A stretch of DNA of 5,678 nucleotides, taken from the NCBI GenBank assembly GCA_022843085.1, contig JALHOI010000226.1:1-5678 (forward strand), written 5' to 3'. Below the pieces are notes generated by a model. The model did no database searches, was not told where the DNA came from, and saw only the letters and a program-made list of their open reading frames with translations. A program made the translations under genes and the position numbers. The DNA comes from Pseudobdellovibrionaceae bacterium (GTDB taxonomy: Bacteria; Bdellovibrionota; Bdellovibrionia; Bdellovibrionales; JAMPXM01). Shown here in pieces: positions 1-5,678 of this stretch (position 1 is its first letter; every line of letters begins with the position of its first letter).

Positions 1-3000
1 GGAAGCACCGCTAATTGCGGGCTTGTGACCCGAAGTTCGACCTTCATCTTAGACTGGGTCGTGTTGCGAATCGTGAGACTGTTCTTAATGACATCACCGT
101 CGCGAACGACCGGCGCAAATCCCGAATACAAAATCAGATCCTTCGTTGATTCGATCAGCGTCGAACCCGATCCAAAAAAGTTCATGCCGGCTTGAGCCAC
201 CGCACTGATGCGGAAGCTCGTCATCGAATCGTTGAGGCTGATCGGAACTCGAGCTTCGCCGTTCGCATCAAGCTTGACGCGAGGAAGCCACAGCAAGAGC
301 GGGTCAAAGAGCTCGCGGTTTTCAGGGCCTGAAGCTCCGCCTCCACCGCCCGGAGCTTTCGCCTTTGAACCAAAGTGCCGTTTGCCGACGATCTGGCTTT
401 GGGCCGATGATGTGTCAACCGCCAGCGGCCTTTCACCCATCATGGCGCTGAGAAGATCGAGACTCCAGTTCTTGCGCAAAAGCGCCAAGGCTTCGTCGAC
501 AACAGCGATCGTAACTTCATTCGCTTCGCTACCAAGTGGCGAGCCATCGGCCCGTGTGACACGAATCACAGTCGTTGCTTTCTCGCGAGCGCGGTACCGC
601 TTCTTATCCGGTACAACTGAAACTTTAAGTTCGTGCGCCTTCCACCCGACCTTAATTTCGCTGATTCCAAGTTTCATCGCAGGCTTCGCAAGATCGAGAA
701 GTGCGGTGGGCTTCGGGTCACCGACGCGCCCACGAAGAGCCAACGCCGAGACAAACACGTTCGGTGCGAAATGACCTTTTAAAGGCACTTCAATCACGGG
801 GCTATCGCGCTTCACCGTTCGAACGAACGAATCAAGAACACCTTCGCGCTCAACAGTGACCAGCACCGTTGACACAGGAAACGGACTTCGCAACACAAAC
901 TTCGCGGTTTCGTTCGGTTGATAAGATTTTTTTTCAGGCAATAAATCGATGCGGTCGCTGTCCGACGGTGTCCACCACGAATAATCGCCTTCGTCGTAGA
1001 CGCTTAAGCCAATCGACGCTTGCGTTTCGCGGCGCTGACTGTCCGCGACTTTCGCCTGAAGAGTGACAGACCCTGACGGAAGTTTCGAAGCCTCACAGCG
1101 AAATTCGCCTTTGAGGTCAGTCTTTCCCTGACACACTTTGCCGATGGACGTCGTCTTTGACGACGAGTCGTAAGAGTAAAACCCACCAACCAGTCTTTTC
1201 CGGTGAGTGATGTACTCGCGCCGAAACGCTTCAACGATATAGGTTTGGTCCTTGATCGGCTGTCCCGCAGGGTTGACGACCACGCCTTGAACGCTTGTCT
1301 TACCTGCTTTGGCAAGCCAACTGTCCGAGCGCAGACCGACGATGACATCGCTTGGAAAAAGAGAAGTTTCGGAACGTCCCGTTTTCACTTCACCGTTGGG
1401 ATCGCGGTACTCCATTTCAACAACCAGCGCACGAACCGTTGAACTTTTCGGAAGTCCTTGGACCACGGCTAGAGCTCCGCCCTTAGACCCCAAAACGACA
1501 TCTTGGCTTGAAACAAAACTGAGGTCGGCTTCGACCCCAGTTTCGCCTGAGTCCTCCGTGCCGGCTTTCATCGGCGGCGAGAAGAAGGTGTACTCGCTCG
1601 AGCCTGGAAACTCGGGCGAAAATCTTGATGGCGCCAGCGACGAACGCACTTTGACCTTCATGTCGGCCGCCGGTCCTCCTGAAAGATAATTGGCCGAGAG
1701 ATCGACCTTCACTTCTTTTGGCTGAACCAGGTTTGCGCCCTGAATCTTGACCGTGCTTTCCATCAAGGGAAGACGATACTCGGCGACCACAAAGTTCCCG
1801 ATGCTGTGGGCGTTCCAGTCGTACGTGTCGGCCTCATCCGCCTGGTTCTGCACTTTCGATTCGGTCTCTGTCTTTTGAGACAGCAAAATCTCGTAGAAAC
1901 CGAGGGTCGCGTCTTTCGGAACTTTGAATTCACCGACGGCGGTGCCCGTCTTCGGGTCAAAATCAAAAGGCTGCGAGAATGTCTTATTCGTCGCGCGATG
2001 CACGAACAAGATTCGTTTCGGCACCCGTTTTGCCGCAAAGGACTTAAAGCCATTCGAAGTCGACTCTCTTAAGAAAGCCTTAAAATGAAGTGTTTCACCG
2101 GCCTGCAGAAGCGAGCGATCGAGCACCGCGTGCGCAACGATCGGCCCCCATTCAGCCCGCAAGTAGTCGCTTTGAAGGTTGAACCGATAGTCTTCAATGC
2201 CTTGCGACCATCGGTTCGAAACAAACGACATATCGTCGCCAAGTTTTGCAAAGGCAAAGACTTCGCATTCTTCACCGTAGCGAGATTCGGCATCCCACCC
2301 GCACGGGTAGTTGACTTCGGCAGCGCGCCAAATTCCTGAGGCATCGGTCTTACCACTCGCGAGCTGACTTCCTTGGCTATCCACGATTGAAACTTCGGCA
2401 CCTTGCACCGGCTTCGCTTCATCGAGTGTGGTGACCCAGACGAGCGACGACTCGCGGCCTTTTTTCAAGTGAACACCCATGTTTGTCACAAGTGCCGCAC
2501 TCGCCACGAACATTGGAGGACCACCAAGCAGAGCTTTTCCCAGCCGCGGGCTTTGAAGTTCGACGATATGAAGACCGTTTGTTTTAAGTGGAATTCCGAT
2601 CAGTTCGAAGTCTCGGTCGGTGCCCGGTTTTGGCAATGTGATCTTTGCAGCTTTAGCATCCGTGAGGAACGGAAGACTCCGTTTTTCATACGCGTCATCC
2701 TTACTTTGAATTTCGCGAACAAGGCGAATGACTTCGCCGACCGACGACTTCGATGTCAGCGACACCATCTTGCCTGTGACCTGCTGCTGAAGACCCGGCA
2801 GAACTTTCTCAACGTTGCGAACGCTGACCGGCAAAACGGGATCCGCATTTTTCTCGAGAATCCCAAAAACCGCCGCGAACTTCACAAGTGGGGTGAACTC
2901 ATCGGTGTTCACTTCAAGCGGAAAGCTTTTCTGATTGGTCAGTGTCCGGCCGAGTTCGTCTTTTAGACCACTCGGAATTGAAACTTGAAATTTGCTTTGA

Positions 3001-4088
3001 TCTGGAAACGGTGCGGTGAATGTCAGGGCCGTTAAAAAATCCGAACCATCGCGGTAGCTTTGAGTCGGAGCATTTTTATCAAATTCAAGCGGACGCCACG
3101 TTTGACCGTTCGGTCCCGACAGCTTCACCGACGACAATAACTTACGGTCGACGGGCCGGCTGAAATCAAGTCGCATATTTAAGATTGGGTTACACGGGCT
3201 CTCGGGATTCGAACGTTCACAGGTGAATTTGGCAATGAAGGGCTCAATCACCTGAAACTCGAAGCTTTGAGGTTCGTCGACCGCCACGCCCGAACTTGAG
3301 AGAATTCCAACCGGCCACTTCAGCGAAACTCTCGAGCTTTCGGCAAATCGATTTTTCGCCGCCAACACTTGAAAGGCCTCGAACACGGGAAAGGCGGAAA
3401 GGGGTCTTCCGGTTTCAAGCATCGGCTTGTAAGCCGCCAGCTGCCATTCCGCCTTAACCGCCGCACGAATCACCTTGTCACGATCTTCGCCGACGACGAC
3501 ACGAACTTTGATCGGAGCCTGAAGCTTGTCGGATTCAAAATAGGCCTTCTCTTCAACCGATTTTGAATTCATCGAGCCGTCGGTTTGGACGACGAAGTAT
3601 TGATCGGGCTCGATCCCACCGTACCGAGGCATGACCGCCAGAAGTGCTGGCCCCCCCGTCGAAAATTTGTACTCGGTCAGCGCCGTGACTTTTCGGCCAC
3701 TTAAGTCTTTCTCAACTCGCTTGGTGAGACTACAGCTGACACCAGACGGAAGCGGCCGATCAAAGTCATACGACCACAATTTGCTATCGACCCAACGCGA
3801 TTTCGCTTTTGGAATCGAACTCTTTTCGCCCGCAGCTTTACACGTCACCTCGAACGGATTTTTAAGTGACCTCGGATCTCCCATCGGCACCATGTCCGTT
3901 GAAAACTTAACGATGACCTGCTGAACCTGTTTGACCGAGCCTGTCGGCGTCACACTCAAAACTTCGGCCGTCAAAACTTGGGCCCCAGCCCCTCGTGCTG
4001 CTTGGCTCTGGGCCGAATCGGCTCGACCTGAAATCGCGACCGTCGTCAATAAAGCGGGCAACAAAGTCGTCAAAACGAAGGCGTTCAT
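1..4088 (-). CDS. Bacterial alpha-2-macroglobulin family protein, N-terminal 1362 residues (3' end beyond window)
   Basis: Bacterial alpha-2-macroglobulins are envelope proteins thought to trap incoming proteases after cleavage of a bait region. I translated the frame throughout and found no internal stop. Residues 1 to about 23 look like a Sec signal peptide without a lipobox Cys. An Ig/macroglobulin-like domain follows (about 42-145; VKFSTDMVPMGDP at 59-71, WSYDFDRPLPSG at 105-116), and a second similar one starts near 283. An MG domain at about 536-600 has LVWVTTLDEAKPVQGAE. The MG2-type domain (about 645-760) has LDRSLLQAGETLHFKAFLR. The bait-region domain (about 1144-1258) has AVVDEALALL at 1195-1204, then a Gly5 loop. 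The A2M domain starts near 1256 (ELFDPLLLWLPRVKLDANGE; LNDSMTSFRI). The arrangement resembles the long, roughly 1900-residue proteobacterial subfamily as I remember it. The thioester region, if present, is off-window. The ATG at 4088 follows AGGAG by 7 nt, and an in-frame stop lies 21 nt upstream. Family identity is very secure; the thioester state is unknown. Confidence 0.95.
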   Translation of the reverse strand, partial: MNAFVLTTLLPALLTTVAISGRADSAQSQAARGAGAQVLTAEVLSVTPTGSVKQVQQVIVKFSTDMVPMGDPRSLKNPFEVTCKAAGEKSSIPKAKSRWVDSKLWSYDFDRPLPSGVSCSLTKRVEKDLSGRKVTALTEYKFSTGGPALLAVMPRYGGIEPDQYFVVQTDGSMNSKSVEEKAYFESDKLQAPIKVRVVVGEDRDKVIRAAVKAEWQLAAYKPMLETGRPLSAFPVFEAFQVLAAKNRFAESSRVSLKWPVGILSSSGVAVDEPQSFEFQVIEPFIAKFTCERSNPESPCNPILNMRLDFSRPVDRKLLSSVKLSGPNGQTWRPLEFDKNAPTQSYRDGSDFLTALTFTAPFPDQSKFQVSIPSGLKDELGRTLTNQKSFPLEVNTDEFTPLVKFAAVFGILEKNADPVLPVSVRNVEKVLPGLQQQVTGKMVSLTSKSSVGEVIRLVREIQSKDDAYEKRSLPFLTDAKAAKITLPKPGTDRDFELIGIPLKTNGLHIVELQSPRLGKALLGGPPMFVASAALVTNMGVHLKKGRESSLVWVTTLDEAKPVQGAEVSIVDSQGSQLASGKTDASGIWRAAEVNYPCGWDAESRYGEECEVFAFAKLGDDMSFVSNRWSQGIEDYRFNLQSDYLRAEWGPIVAHAVLDRSLLQAGETLHFKAFLRESTSNGFKSFAAKRVPKRILFVHRATNKTFSQPFDFDPKTGTAVGEFKVPKDATLGFYEILLSQKTETESKVQNQADEADTYDWNAHSIGNFVVAEYRLPLMESTVKIQGANLVQPKEVKVDLSANYLSGGPAADMKVKVRSSLAPSRFSPEFPGSSEYTFFSPPMKAGTEDSGETGVEADLSFVSSQDVVLGSKGGALAVVQGLPKSSTVRALVVEMEYRDPNGEVKTGRSETSLFPSDVIVGLRSDSWLAKAGKTSVQGVVVNPAGQPIKDQTYIVEAFRREYITHRKRLVGGFYSYDSSSKTTSIGKVCQGKTDLKGEFRCEASKLPSGSVTLQAKVADSQRRETQASIGLSVYDEGDYSWWTPSDSDRIDLLPEKKSYQPNETAKFVLRSPFPVSTVLVTVEREGVLDSFVRTVKRDSPVIEVPLKGHFAPNVFVSALALRGRVGDPKPTALLDLAKPAMKLGISEIKVGWKAHELKVSVVPDKKRYRAREKATTVIRVTRADGSPLGSEANEVTIAVVDEALALLRKNWSLDLLSAMMGERPLAVDTSSAQSQIVGKRHFGSKAKAPGGGGGASGPENRELFDPLLLWLPRVKLDANGEARVPISLNDSMTSFRISAVAQAGMNFFGSGSTLIESTKDLILYSGFAPVVRDGDVIKNSLTIRNTTQSKMKVELRVTSPQLAVL
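4020..4088 (-). other. Probable Sec signal peptide of the macroglobulin
   Basis: The first residues read MNAFVLTTLLPALLTTVAIS, followed by GRADSAQ. There is a hydrophobic core at about 4-19, and a plausible signal peptidase I site after G-R-A at residue 23, with another possible near residue 18. No Cys occurs before residue 83, so this is not a lipoprotein signal, unlike E. coli YfhM. The n-region lacks any Lys or Arg, which is atypical. No standard start codon lies between this ATG and the in-frame stop at 4107-4109, so a longer basic start is not available. Confidence 0.7.
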
Positions 4089-4095
4089 GAGAAGG

Positions 4096-4100
4096 CTCCT
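4096..4100 (-). promoter_or_regulatory. Ribosome binding site of the macroglobulin gene
   Basis: On the minus strand AGGAG lies 7 nt before the ATG at 4088, a standard Shine-Dalgarno spacing. It fixes the start codon. The next in-frame ATG lies far inside the first Ig-like domain (M66), past the signal peptide. Confidence 0.8.
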
Positions 4101-4104
4101 GCAA

Positions 4105-4121
4105 AATCAGTTCGCCTGATT
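4105..4121. repeat. Short inverted repeat at the predicted macroglobulin transcription start
   Basis: AATCAG (4105-4110) and CTGATT (4116-4121) form a perfect 6-bp inverted repeat around a 5-nt centre. It spans the downstream edge of the predicted -10 box and the likely start of the transcript. It could be a repressor operator or the base of a small hairpin at the extreme 5' end of the message. Six base pairs can occur by chance, so its position is the main argument. Confidence 0.35.
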
Positions 4122-4147
4122 GGAGCGCATGCAGAATCACCCGTCAA
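4119..4147 (-). promoter_or_regulatory. Predicted sigma70-type promoter of the macroglobulin gene
   Basis: Reading the minus strand, TTGACG (4147-4142, five of six consensus bases) is followed after 17 nt by TCCAAT (4124-4119, four of six). This puts the transcription start near 4112 and gives an untranslated leader of about 24 nt that contains the ribosome binding site. The -35 box lies inside the left half of the palindrome at 4142-4163. The call rests on consensus match and position only. Confidence 0.5.
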
Positions 4148-4163
4148 AAGGTACCTTTCGACG
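4142..4163. repeat. 22-bp near-perfect palindrome in the divergent intergenic region, candidate operator
   Basis: The two halves match at 10 of 11 pairs without a loop; only 4146/4159 is mismatched. The core AAAGGTACCTTT (4147-4158) is a perfect 12-bp palindrome, and the flanks are CGTC and GACG. The predicted -35 box of the macroglobulin promoter lies in one arm. The centre sits about 40 bp upstream of the predicted macroglobulin start and about 35 bp upstream of the possible EVE start. A loop-free palindrome in this place fits binding by a dimeric regulator better than a terminator. The regulator is not identifiable from the window. Confidence 0.5.
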
Positions 4164-4171
4164 CTGTGCTG

Positions 4172-4180
4172 TGGTAATTT
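4172..4180 (+). promoter_or_regulatory. Possible extended -10 promoter element of the EVE-dusC operon
   Basis: TGGTAATTT reads as an extended -10 (TG, one base, then TAATTT). No good -35 box stands 16-18 nt upstream, which extended -10 promoters can tolerate. The expected transcription start near 4187 is only a few bases before the ATG at 4190, and no Shine-Dalgarno sequence precedes that ATG. The message would therefore be leaderless or nearly so. The evidence is a single weak motif. Confidence 0.3.
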
Positions 4181-4189
4181 TCTCGGCCT

Positions 4190-4780
4190 ATGAAGCGCTC
4201 GACTCACTACTGGCTAATGAAATCAGAACCCGACGTTTTTTCGTTAACCGAACTTAAACGAATGGGTCGAACGCTGTGGACGGGCGTTCGCAATTACCAG
4301 GCCCGCAACTACATGTTGGGCCGCGAGCAAACGGCCGCCCTTGTTGATCAGGCGCTCAGCGAAAAAAAGAAACTCGCCCCGTCGATGACATCACCGAACC
4401 CGCTCACGATGGAACGCGGCGATCGGTTTTTGTTTTACCACTCGAACGCAACGCCACCCGCGTGCGTAGGCACCGGTCGGATTGAAAATGTGGGCGTTGC
4501 GGACCCCGAGCAGTTTGATAAGAAACTTGAAGGCTTCGAGCCAAAAGCCACCAAACAACGTCCGATGTGGTTCTGCGCCGAGGTTTCATTTGAACAAGAA
4601 TTTCCGAAACCTGTGTCGCTCGAAACTTTGCGACATGATTCTGAAGTCTCGTCGATGGTGCTTCTACAAAAAGGCAGTCGCTTGTCGGTGCAACCGGTTT
4701 CAAAAAAAGAATTTGATCGGGTTCTTCAGCTGGGCCGGCAGTTAGGGCCTGGACGATCGCCTTCGAAAGAGGCGAAGTGA
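4190..4780 (+). CDS. EVE domain-containing protein (THYN1-like, PUA superfamily) with an internal insertion
   Basis: EVE domains are small PUA-like folds thought to bind modified bases in nucleic acids; the cellular role of bacterial stand-alone members is poorly known. The hallmarks are YWLMKSEPD (7-15), WTGVRNYQARN (30-40), GDRFLFYHSN (77-86), ACVGTGRIENVG (91-102), RPMWFCAEV (124-132), and LLQKGSRLSVQPV (158-170). At 196 residues it is longer than the usual 140-155. The excess is about 31 residues at 43-73, between YQARN and the GD turn, plus a basic tail after 186. The insertion is polar and charged, with a Lys triplet at 59-61 and a Pro/Ser/Thr-rich end. The ATG at 4190 is the only start that keeps the whole domain, because TAA at 4175-4177 is in frame upstream. 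No Shine-Dalgarno is visible. The cytoplasmic product overlaps dusC by four bases. Family certain; function inferred. Confidence 0.93.
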   Translation: MKRSTHYWLMKSEPDVFSLTELKRMGRTLWTGVRNYQARNYMLGREQTAALVDQALSEKKKLAPSMTSPNPLTMERGDRFLFYHSNATPPACVGTGRIENVGVADPEQFDKKLEGFEPKATKQRPMWFCAEVSFEQEFPKPVSLETLRHDSEVSSMVLLQKGSRLSVQPVSKKEFDRVLQLGRQLGPGRSPSKEAK

Positions 4781-5678
4781 ATTTGCTTGAAGGACCTCTT
4801 CCAACTGACTTTCTGACGGATGGTCGCCCGAAGATTTTTCTGGCTCCGATGGAAGGCGTTGTCGATCACGTCACGCGCGAGCTTCTGACAGGCATCGGCG
4901 GTGTTGACCTCTGCGTGACAGAGTTCATTCGGGTTCTCGATCAAACGATTCCAGACCATGTTTTTTATCGAGACGCCGGCGAACTGCTAAATCCCCTCGC
5001 AACGTCGCGAACGATTCACGGCACCCCGCTGCTGGTTCAGCTTCTTGGGTCAGACCCGGCCCGCCTTGGCGAAAACGCAAACCGCGCCATTTCGCTAGGA
5101 GCCGCCGGTATTGACCTCAACTTTGGCTGCCCCGCAAAAACCGTCAACCGCCACGACGGCGGCGCAACCCTTCTGAAAGACCCTTCGCGACTTGAAAAAG
5201 CCGTCCGCGGGGTGCGGAGTGCGGTCGCCCTAACCCACACCGTCTCGGCCAAGTGCCGCTTGGGATTTTCCGATAAAACTCAGCACGTCGAAATTGCGCA
5301 GGCGGCCGAGGCCGGCGGTGCCTCGTGGCTGACCGTGCATGCGCGTACCCGCGACGAAGGCTACAAACCTCCAGCCCACTGGGAATTTATCGCGCACATG
5401 CGTGAAGCCGTAAAGATTCCGGTGATCGCCAATGGCGACGTTTGGACGCCCGGCGATTACCTTCGCATGCGCGACGTCAGTGGCTGCCAGCACGCGATGC
5501 TTGGTCGTGGTCTTCTCGCAAGACCGTCGCTGGCGCTTGAATGTAAAGGCCTGGCTGAAAAGTGGACGTGGTCGCAGATGCAACCGCATGTCTTGAAGTT
5601 TGCTCGAGTTTCGCAGGCGGCGCGTGGACCAAGCTTCGCCTCAGCTCGAATTAAACAATGGCTGAAAAGCCTGGCGCT
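4777..5678 (+). CDS. dusC: tRNA-dihydrouridine synthase, DusC type (last residues beyond window)
   Basis: Dus enzymes are FMN-dependent and use NADPH to reduce specific uridines in tRNA to dihydrouridine; E. coli DusC acts on U16. The 300 visible residues follow DusC almost end to end. The FMN loop is LAPMEGVVDH (22-31), followed by DLCVTEFIRVLDQ (44-56) and VQLLG (87-91). DLNFGCPAKTVN (113-124) carries the presumed catalytic Cys118. FMN-contact motifs include Lys159 in AKCRLG, His188 in TVHART, ANGD (218-221) and GRG (243-245). ARIKQWL (290-296) near the end is the typical DusC tail motif, so only about 15 residues should be missing. The GTG start overlaps the EVE stop as GTGA, with GAGG just upstream. 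TTG at 4783 is an alternative start, but ATG at 4849 is too late because it falls in the FMN loop. DusC is favoured over DusA or DusB by IRVLDQ and ARIKQWL. U16 specificity is inferred from homology. Confidence 0.93.
   Translation, partial: MNLLEGPLPTDFLTDGRPKIFLAPMEGVVDHVTRELLTGIGGVDLCVTEFIRVLDQTIPDHVFYRDAGELLNPLATSRTIHGTPLLVQLLGSDPARLGENANRAISLGAAGIDLNFGCPAKTVNRHDGGATLLKDPSRLEKAVRGVRSAVALTHTVSAKCRLGFSDKTQHVEIAQAAEAGGASWLTVHARTRDEGYKPPAHWEFIAHMREAVKIPVIANGDVWTPGDYLRMRDVSGCQHAMLGRGLLARPSLALECKGLAEKWTWSQMQPHVLKFARVSQAARGPSFASARIKQWLKSLA

Noticed and set aside
208..774. Plus-strand open frame of 188 codons
   Set aside because: It lies wholly antisense to the bait-region and A2M-domain coding sequence, has low-complexity Ser/Arg/Pro content, and resembles no family I know.
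1149..1165. CGTCGTC-TTT-GACGACG hairpin-like inverted repeat
   Set aside because: It sits in the middle of macroglobulin coding sequence (Ser/Thr/Lys-rich stretch), has no U-tract, and is explained by repeated Ser and Thr codons.
2403..2966. Plus-strand open frame of 187 codons with several Cys and His
   Set aside because: It is antisense to continuous macroglobulin coding sequence. The Cys/His residues come from codons opposite common sense codons and form no recognisable zinc motif.
4163..4172. Tandem GCTGT GCTGT next to the palindrome
   Set aside because: Two copies of a 5-mer are too short to call a repeat or binding site without further copies.
4404..4703. Minus-strand frame of 99 codons and a plus-strand frame at 4482-4745
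   Set aside because: Both overlap the EVE gene in other frames. The EVE motifs run through this stretch without a break, and neither alternative product is recognisable.
4849..4851. ATG as an alternative dusC start
   Set aside because: It would cut into the conserved FMN-binding APMEG motif. The GTG at 4777 keeps the whole domain and overlaps the EVE stop.
5230..5589. Minus-strand open frame of 119 codons
   Set aside because: It is a shadow of the well-matched dusC coding sequence, including the FMN-binding region.
1..5678. CRISPR array, tRNA/rRNA gene, insertion sequence or rho-independent terminator
   Set aside because: I saw no spaced direct repeats, cloverleaf, transposase motifs or GC hairpin followed by a T-run. 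Apart from 101 bp, the window is coding.

Overview
The window holds one very long minus-strand gene, running from the left edge to position 4088, and two overlapping plus-strand genes, from position 4190 to the right edge. They diverge from a 101-bp intergenic region. The organism is most likely a Gram-negative bacterium: the long gene is an exported bacterial alpha-2-macroglobulin and the right-hand gene is a DusC-type tRNA dihydrouridine synthase. Base composition is fairly balanced. Codon use is similar across the three genes, with frequent TCG and CGA, and nothing suggests recent transfer. Bdellovibrionota or another proteobacterial-type lineage would fit, but this is a weak inference.

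Positions 1-4088 (minus strand) are one uninterrupted reading frame of 1362 codons, read codon by codon without a stop. It is the N-terminal part of a bacterial alpha-2-macroglobulin. It has a Sec-type signal peptide without a lipobox and Ig/macroglobulin-like domains. These are followed by the MG2-type domain, the bait-region domain with its VVDEALALL strand, a glycine-rich bait-like loop and the start of the A2M domain. The window ends before the place where a CxEQ thioester would lie. Plus-strand reading frames across this region are antisense shadows.

Positions 4089-4189 hold a recognisable promoter for the macroglobulin gene and a short inverted repeat at its transcription start. They also hold a 22-bp near-perfect palindrome (10 of 11 pairs) that covers the macroglobulin -35 box. 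A possible extended -10 lies so close to the EVE start codon that the EVE mRNA could be nearly leaderless.

Positions 4190-4780 encode an EVE-domain (THYN1-like, PUA-superfamily) protein carrying an unusual insertion of about 31 residues. Its stop codon overlaps the GTG start of a dusC-type gene (4777-5678, cut by the window edge). The overlap suggests co-translation of a presumed modified-base reader with a tRNA-modifying enzyme. The macroglobulin is an envelope protease trap, so the two divergent units probably have separate jobs but may share regulatory DNA.

No wholly new system is evident. The items most worth checking are the divergent-promoter palindrome, the EVE insertion and its coupling to dusC, and the bait-like loop and cysteine pairing of the macroglobulin.
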